Shown: piece by piece, positions 59,220 to 64,000 of the stretch
Layout: every line of letters begins with the position of its first letter
Numbering within the stretch: the stretch's first letter is position 1
Origin: Rugamonas rivuli
GTDB lineage: Bacteria > Pseudomonadota > Gammaproteobacteria > Burkholderiales > Burkholderiaceae_D
Assembly: GCF_009380165.1 (NCBI RefSeq)
Contig: NZ_WHUF01000006.1
Location: 1 to 64,000 of the forward strand
Length of the DNA stretch: 64,000 nt
Direction of reading: 5' to 3'
Translations under genes and position numbers: made by a program
The notes under the pieces: generated by a model
What the model was told of the DNA's origin: nothing
Databases searched by the model: none
The model's input: only the letters and a program-made list of their open reading frames with translations

Positions 59220-60441
59220 ACGCGCCCTCAAGCTGGGCGCGGCCGCCAGCGTCGGCGCGCTGATGGCGCTGACCGCCGTGGCCGACGTGATGTCCGCCGC
59301 GCCGGAAGCGCGCCGTATTGTCCTGTGCTGCCTGGCCGGGCTGGTCCCCGCCACCGTGCTGTGGCAATGCCTGCGCGCCCTGGCGCCCCGCGCTCCGCGC
59401 ATGGAGCAGCAGACCAGCACTCCGCCCGCAAGCCGCGAGCTGTCCGACGCCTTGCTCGCACTGGAAGCGCGCCTCGAACACGCGCCCATCGCCCTGTTCA
59501 GCATCGGGAATGCGGCGGGCCCCGGTGCGGTGGCGCCGCTGAACGCCAGCGCGCGCCGCCTGCTGGCGCCGGGCCGCGCCAGTGCGCCGCAGGATCTGCA
59601 CCAGCTGCTGGCCGCGCAGACCGCCGGCCAGCGGCAGCTGATCAGCTTCGACACCGAACGCGGTGTCGAGCGCGCACTGGTCGCCGTCGCCGCGCTGACC
59701 ATGCAGGGCGTGGCCCAGCGCCTGGCTGCGCTGATGCCGGTGGAGAGCGAGCTGGAAGCCGAAGCGCTGAACGCCTGGCGCGAACTGGTGCAGGTGCTGA
59801 CGCACGAGATCATGAATTCACTGACCCCGGTCGCCTCGCTGTCGCGCACCGCCTGCGGCCTGCTGGACGAAGCGGCGGAAGGCCTGCCTGCCGACATCCA
59901 CGCCGACCTGGGCACCGCGCTGGACGCGATCTCGCGCCGCGCCGCCAGCCTGGTGGATTTTGTCGGCAGCTACCGCAGCCTGTCGACCGTGGCGCAGGCG
60001 CAGCCGCAGCGCGTGCTGCTGGAGGACTTGTTCGAGCGTCTGTCCATGCTGCTCGCGCCGCAGTGGCAGGCGCTGGGTGGGCGCGTGGTGTTTTCTGTGG
60101 AGCCGGCGTCGCTGGCGGTGATGATCGATCCGGGGCAGCTGGAGCAGGCGCTCATCAACCTGCTGAAGAACGCGGCCGAAGCCATCACCGGCAAGGCGCC
60201 GGAGGCGCAGGTGCGCGCTCGCCTGAGCCGGGGCGGCCGCCTGCGCATCGAAGTGTCGGACAACGGCCCGGGCGTGCCGGAGGCGCTGGCCGCGCACATC
60301 TTCACGCCGTTCTTCTCGACCAAGAAGCAGGGCCGTGGCATAGGCCTGGCGATGGTGCGGCACCTGGTGCACGCCAACGGCGGCACGGTGCGCTACGCGC
60401 GCTCGGTCAGCGCCGGCGCGCGCTTCATGCTGACGTTTTAA
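59209..60441 (+). CDS. Sensor histidine kinase, NtrB-like architecture
   Basis: A 410-residue kinase: two short hydrophobic segments at the N-terminus (about residues 12-30 and 37-57), a PAS-like or unclassified linker, a HisKA-like domain with His199 in LTHEIMNSLTPVAS, and a HATPase with NLLKNAAEAI (N-box), SDNGPGVPE and GRGIGLAMVRHL. The start ATG is inside the regulator gene in another frame, and the two genes overlap by 11 bases. Partner of the NtrC-type regulator. The input is likely at the membrane because the periplasmic loop is very short. Confidence 0.9.
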
Positions 60442-60451
60442 CGCACGGGCC

Positions 60452-60904
60452 TCATCGCACCATATCGATGTGCATGATGCCGTCTTCGTCGTAAGGCTCG
60501 GTCACGGTCTTGAAGCCGAAGCTGGCGTAGAATTTTTCCAGGTGGGCTTGCGCGCCGATGCGGAAGGCGTGGCCTGGATGCAGGGCCTCGGCCAGAGGAA
60601 TCGCCTTGGCCAGCAGCTCGCGGCCGATGCCGCTGCCGCGCGCGGCTTGCGTGGTCAGCACGCGGCCGAGCGACATCTCATCGAACTTCACGCCCGGCGG
60701 CACGCAGCGCAGATACGCAGCCAGCGTGCGCTTGCCGTCGATTTCGCGCCACGCCATCAGGTGATGGCATTGCGGATCGGCGCCGTCGATGTCGGGGTAC
60801 AAGCAGGTCTGCTCCAGGATGAACACCTGCTGGCGCTGCAGCAGTGCTTCGTACCAGTCCTGGCGGGGGATGTCGTCAAATGCCAGCCATTGCCACTCAA
60901 TCAT
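60452..60904 (-). CDS. elaA: ElaA-like GNAT acetyltransferase
   Basis: A 150-residue GNAT protein of the ElaA group: WLAFDDIPRQDWYEALLQRQQVF-type opening, EQTCLYPDIDGAD, and acetyl-CoA-binding LGRVLTTQAARGSGIGRELLAKAI. Known members acetylate unknown substrates. It converges with the kinase gene, 10 bases apart. Confidence 0.88.
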   Translation of the reverse strand: MIEWQWLAFDDIPRQDWYEALLQRQQVFILEQTCLYPDIDGADPQCHHLMAWREIDGKRTLAAYLRCVPPGVKFDEMSLGRVLTTQAARGSGIGRELLAKAIPLAEALHPGHAFRIGAQAHLEKFYASFGFKTVTEPYDEDGIMHIDMVR

Positions 60905-60949
60905 TGCGTGTCCCGATGCGGTTCAAAACATCGATTGTATGTGAAAAAA

Positions 60950-60981
60950 GGCCGGCGCCTCGGAGGGCGCCGGCCTTTCGG
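60950..60981 (-). terminator. Intrinsic terminator after ohr
   Basis: GGCCGGCGCC (60950-60959), 6-base loop, GGCGCCGGCC (60966-60975). Read on the minus strand the hairpin is followed by T6. It ends the ohr transcript. Confidence 0.85.
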
Positions 60982-60998
60982 CGGGGAGACCGTATCGC

Positions 60999-61424
60999 TT
61001 AAACGATGGTCAGGGTCACGTCGATGTTGCCGCGGGTGGCGTTCGAGTATGGGCACACGATGTGGGCGGCGGCGACCAGTTTCTCGGCTTCTGCGCGGTC
61101 CAGGCCTGGCAGCGAGATTTTCAGTTCGACTTCGATGCCGAAACCGGTAGGGATAGGACCGATGCCGACGGTGCCTTCGACCGACACGTCAGCCGGTACG
61201 GCGATCTTGTCGCGGCCGCCGACGAATTTCATCGCGCCCAGGAAGCAGGCCGAGTAGCCGGCAGCGAACAGCTGCTCAGGGTTGGTGCCGACGGCGCCGG
61301 CGCCGCCCAGTTCTTTCGGGGTGGTCAGTTTGGCATCCAGCACGCCGTCGGAGGAGACAGCACGGCCTTCGCGGCCACCGGTTGCTTTTGCGTTTGCGCG
61401 GTACAGAACTTGTTGGATCGACAT
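60999..61424 (-). CDS. ohr: Organic hydroperoxide resistance protein Ohr
   Basis: A 141-residue OsmC-fold peroxidase with the two catalytic cysteines in FAAGYSACFLGAMKF and in AHIVCPYSNATRGN. The Arg in the N-terminal region (SIQQVLYRANAKATGGREGR) and the length match Ohr. It reduces organic hydroperoxides through a dihydrolipoyl system, in the cytoplasm. Terminator follows. An ohrR gene is not in this window. Confidence 0.93.
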   Translation of the reverse strand: MSIQQVLYRANAKATGGREGRAVSSDGVLDAKLTTPKELGGAGAVGTNPEQLFAAGYSACFLGAMKFVGGRDKIAVPADVSVEGTVGIGPIPTGFGIEVELKISLPGLDRAEAEKLVAAAHIVCPYSNATRGNIDVTLTIV

Positions 61425-61467
61425 GATATTTCCTTTTCAGTGAGTGAGAATACTTAGTTGACTATTA

Positions 61468-61557
61468 AATCGCTAGCTACTTTGTACTACTATCCGACGC
61501 TGTTTGCAGCGCCCATGACCACACTATAGATCGTGCGCTATTGAATAGCAAGCGATT
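61468..61557. promoter_or_regulatory. Paired AATCGCT(A/T)GC sites upstream of ohr
   Basis: AATCGCTAGC (61468-61477, plus strand) and its inverse GCAAGCGATT (61548-61557, minus-strand AATCGCTTGC), 9 of 10 bases alike, face each other in the ohr upstream region. They may bind a MarR/OhrR-type repressor. Confidence 0.35.
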
Positions 61558-61589
61558 TTTGAAAATATTTTCGACGGGATGCACGGTGC

Positions 61590-62408
61590 TTATTTCTCCA
61601 GCTCGTCCAGCAGCGCCAGGCAAGCCTGCGCCGCCCTGTTGTCGTGGTCTTTTTCCTCATGCCAGGCCGACACCGATACCGCGATGATGTCGTGCCCTCG
61701 CAATGAACGGAACAGCGCCGCGATGTCGTCGAAACCCGGTCCCGCCTTGACGTGGTATTTCAAGGCCGGCATTTCCGCTTCCGCATCCATCACGTCGCTG
61801 TCGAAGTGCAGGTACAAACGCTGGCCCGGTTTCAGGTGCTCGCCGATCTTATCGATAGCGCAGCAGACGATGCCGGAGCTTCTCACCGCTTCCAGTTCGC
61901 CCGGATCGAGATCGCGCGCATCGGACAGGACCACGCGCTCTTCGGGGAAGGGCGTGACGCCGATGGTCGCCAGCATCGCACCGATCGCATCCCGGCCTTG
62001 CCTGCGGCGGTCGCCGCGCCCCACCAGCACCGCCAGCGGCATGCCGCCGAGATATTTGGTCTGCGTGGTTTCCCAGGTATGGAAGTCGCCGTGGGCATCG
62101 AGCCACAAGATCCGGTCCGGCGCGCGTCCGCTGCGTTGCAGGCCGCCCAGCATGCCTAGCGTGGACATGCAGTCGCCGGCGATGCTGACCGGGACCTTGC
62201 CGGCACTGGCGATCTGGCCGGCCCGCTCCGCCAGGCCCGCGTATATCCTGCCCATCCTGCGCAATTTTTCGTTGGGGTCGTTCACAGTGACGTCCCTGAA
62301 CTCGGTCACGTCCAGTATGTCCCAGTCATGGCGGTCGAGGTCAGCGGCGCGGCGCAGGCCGTCGCGACGTTGTCCGAGCAGGAAGGGCACCAGCAAGCGA
62401 TTGTTCAT
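61590..62408 (-). CDS. Arginase-family (ureohydrolase fold) protein
   Basis: A 272-residue protein with the three ureohydrolase metal regions: GDCMSTLGMLGGL, WLDAHGDFHT and YLHFDSDVMDA. The first region has Cys where arginases have the metal-ligand His (GDH), while the DAHxD and DxD motifs are intact. It may therefore hold altered metal chemistry, or act on another substrate than arginine. Its start overlaps the end of the sulfotransferase-like gene by ATGA. Substrate not assigned. Confidence 0.85.
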   Translation of the reverse strand: MNNRLLVPFLLGQRRDGLRRAADLDRHDWDILDVTEFRDVTVNDPNEKLRRMGRIYAGLAERAGQIASAGKVPVSIAGDCMSTLGMLGGLQRSGRAPDRILWLDAHGDFHTWETTQTKYLGGMPLAVLVGRGDRRRQGRDAIGAMLATIGVTPFPEERVVLSDARDLDPGELEAVRSSGIVCCAIDKIGEHLKPGQRLYLHFDSDVMDAEAEMPALKYHVKAGPGFDDIAALFRSLRGHDIIAVSVSAWHEEKDHDNRAAQACLALLDELEK

Positions 62409-63667
62409 GTCCAGGTATCCGGGTTCATTGAGTAGCCCAGCCGCTCCATCATAGCCCGCACCGGCTGGCGCTGGCCCATGTCCAGCAACGCTTGTTCGCG
62501 CTTGCGCCAGCGCAGCGCCTTGGGCGCTTCGGTGGCCATGGTGACGGGCAGCTGGCTTGGCAGCGACAGGCCTGACAGGCCAAGCAACTCGACGATGCGC
62601 TGGAACTGCACCGCCGGATGCTCCATGAAGTCTTCGAACCTCAGGCGCAGCGCCGGCACGCGGCTGGCCAGGATCGCCTCATGGGATGCCAGCCATTGGT
62701 TCAGGCAGACATCGCCCAGGTCGGCGTGGGTGAACTGGCGCCAGTTGGGCGGCAGGTCGAACTTCCACCAGCGCTGGCCGAACGGCGTGGTGTCGGAGTA
62801 GGCGCGTATCTGCAGTGCGGCGCCGGTGCGCGCCATGTCGTGCGAGAAGTAACCCCTGGGCGACAGCCAGCCATCCATCAATCCATTGACCGTCTGCGCG
62901 TAACCACGGCTGAGGTGTATGTACTGGATTTCGGCCTGAGGAAAAAGCTGCTCATGGATGCCGATCCGGTAGGCGTCGCTCGGCGATTTGAACAGCAGGA
63001 TTTTGCTGGCGGCGTCGTCGATGGTGAACTGGCGGCGATAGCTGCGCGGCAGCACGAAGGGCGGCTCCTCAAGCTTCATAGGCTCGTCGTAGTAGCCGCT
63101 GGCGCCCGGCCCGGAAGCGGGCAGCGGCGACGGCGGCTGTCCATCATAAAAATTCATGCGCCATGCCTGATGGCGAAACACGGTCGACAGTATCATGCGT
63201 TGCAGCGCTTCGTCTGTCGGCTGGCCGCCATCCCGGCGCAGGCACAGCATGGCTTCGTCGAGCGCATCGCCGAGATTTTGCCGCTGCGCCGGGTCGATGA
63301 ACAGCAGCGGGAACTGCAGCAGCAGGCGCCGTTGCCAGCGGATTTTCAATTGTTCCGGGGCTTGCAGCGTCGGGCTGGGCACGCTGAGTTCGGCGAAGAT
63401 GTTATCGGCCAATACGTCCGGCTGCGCCAGCGTGCCGACGGCGTCGCTGTCGGAGTGCATTCCGAACACATTCTGCGTGAGCGCCAGATAGGGTTCCATT
63501 TCCCCGTCGAGCGAGGCGATGTCGGGATGTTCCGCCAGCAGCTGCTTGATCAGGCTGGACCCCGCGCGCGAGCTGCTCAGTATGACGACTACCCGTCGTA
63601 CTTTGCTGCGCCACGGCGCAGGGGCCACTGCGCGCAGCTTGACTATGGAATGCAGTAAATCGTTCAT
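62405..63667 (-). CDS. Sulfotransferase-family protein
   Basis: A 420-residue cytoplasmic protein. The PAPS 5'-phosphosulfate-binding motif appears near the N-terminus (VVVILSSSRAGSSLIKQLL), and a later SRGYAQTVNGLMDGW stretch fits the 3'-phosphate-binding region. The region between contains a long insert. It fits the family by these motifs only. The acceptor could be a lipid, peptide or polysaccharide. Start overlaps the methyltransferase stop by ATGA; the end overlaps the arginase-like start. Confidence 0.72.
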   Translation of the reverse strand: MNDLLHSIVKLRAVAPAPWRSKVRRVVVILSSSRAGSSLIKQLLAEHPDIASLDGEMEPYLALTQNVFGMHSDSDAVGTLAQPDVLADNIFAELSVPSPTLQAPEQLKIRWQRRLLLQFPLLFIDPAQRQNLGDALDEAMLCLRRDGGQPTDEALQRMILSTVFRHQAWRMNFYDGQPPSPLPASGPGASGYYDEPMKLEEPPFVLPRSYRRQFTIDDAASKILLFKSPSDAYRIGIHEQLFPQAEIQYIHLSRGYAQTVNGLMDGWLSPRGYFSHDMARTGAALQIRAYSDTTPFGQRWWKFDLPPNWRQFTHADLGDVCLNQWLASHEAILASRVPALRLRFEDFMEHPAVQFQRIVELLGLSGLSLPSQLPVTMATEAPKALRWRKREQALLDMGQRQPVRAMMERLGYSMNPDTWT

Positions 63668-64000
63668 ACGTGCGGGGCTGGACGCATTCTCTGGATGAGA
63701 AACCCGTAGAATTCTTTCGTCTCATCCGCACTGACGCGTGCCAGCAGGCGCATGCTGTAGCCATTTTCCTTGGCCAACCTGCGCACTTCCTTGACCGCAC
63801 CGAAATTGGAGTGGGCAAAATAGATACGGCCATCCGGTTTCAGATACTTGCCCACCTGTTGGAAGAACTGGGTGTTGGTACGGAAGTCCGTGTCCCATTG
63901 CGAACGTGCGACCACATCGTGCGCCTCCTTGTTGCGGAAGGGGAGATTGGCGGTGATAACGTCGAACTGCTCATTGCCGATGCCGTCGAACAGGCAGGAA
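63664..64000 (-). CDS. Class I SAM-dependent methyltransferase, partial at right edge
   Basis: Only the C-terminal 111 or so codons are in the window. The frame stays open to the edge. Visible is FDVITANLPF (the NPPY-like motif IV), followed by an acidic linker, then VGKYLKPDGRIYFAHSNFG, a motif VI-type strand after a helix. This fits a methyltransferase-small-domain protein (RsmC/HemK-like amino-methyltransferase) but also smaller natural-product methyltransferases. Stop overlaps the sulfotransferase start (ATGA). Confidence 0.72.
   Translation of the reverse strand, partial: SCLFDGIGNEQFDVITANLPFRNKEAHDVVARSQWDTDFRTNTQFFQQVGKYLKPDGRIYFAHSNFGAVKEVRRLAKENGYSMRLLARVSADETKEFYGFLIQRMRPAPHV

Overview
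The window is 64 kb of GC-rich bacterial chromosome, densely coded on both strands. The gene content points to Betaproteobacteria, order Burkholderiales, and most likely Oxalobacteraceae of the Massilia/Duganella/Janthinobacterium type. The pointers are slmA next to a pyrimidine-nucleotidase-like HAD gene and argB, a Liv-type transporter flanked by acyl-CoA ligases, DUF1289, and an NtrC/ABC export module. This placement is my inference from gene content, not from a search. No insertion sequence, prophage, CRISPR array or rRNA was seen. One tRNA gene (Thr, GGT) is present.

Layout. 1-9.0 kb: a two-partner secretion pair, a giant repeat exoprotein cut by the left window edge plus its outer-membrane transporter. 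9.0-15.1 kb: small enzymes and housekeeping genes (DUF1428, GNAT, fused pabB-pabC, slmA, HAD nucleotidase, TraB/GumN protein, tRNA-Thr, argB). 15.2-20.5 kb: a co-directional signalling run of sigma factor, zinc-finger anti-sigma protein, CWC protein, hybrid histidine kinase and REC/HD-GYP protein. 20.5-24.9 kb: PHB-depolymerase-like esterase with a ribbon-helix-helix regulator and a clear promoter/operator, then DUF1289, an MBL hydrolase, nitronate monooxygenase and a small secreted protein. 24.9-28.1 kb: amidohydrolase, membrane-bound AraC regulator, hpt. 28.2-36.8 kb: a tightly packed Liv-type ABC importer operon that begins with an acyl-CoA synthetase and ends with a phenylacetate-CoA-ligase-like gene, divergent from a Crp/Fnr regulator. 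38-44.2 kb: aminopeptidase P, MgtC, DUF924, DUF2520, small unknowns, AlkB. 44.4-50.7 kb: outer-membrane beta-barrel protein, ettA, rarD, kup, lipoprotein FKBP. 50.8-60.4 kb: a four-gene ABC export system divergent from an NtrC-family regulator and its kinase. 60.4-64 kb: GNAT (ElaA), Ohr, then an overlapping methyltransferase / sulfotransferase / arginase-family operon that runs off the right edge.

How the parts work together. The best-supported regulatory circuit is at 55.6-60.4 kb. A perfect-consensus sigma-54 promoter sits upstream of the HlyD-type adaptor, with dyad sites behind it, and the divergent genes encode a sigma-54 activator and its kinase. The kinase probably senses an envelope signal or exported compound and switches on the exporter. 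A second clear circuit is the RHH regulator, whose own sigma-70 promoter carries a palindrome at the start point and which is translationally close to the esterase. The most open-ended item is the three-gene methyltransferase/sulfotransferase/arginase-like operon at the right edge, which looks like a small-molecule or polymer modification unit of unknown product.
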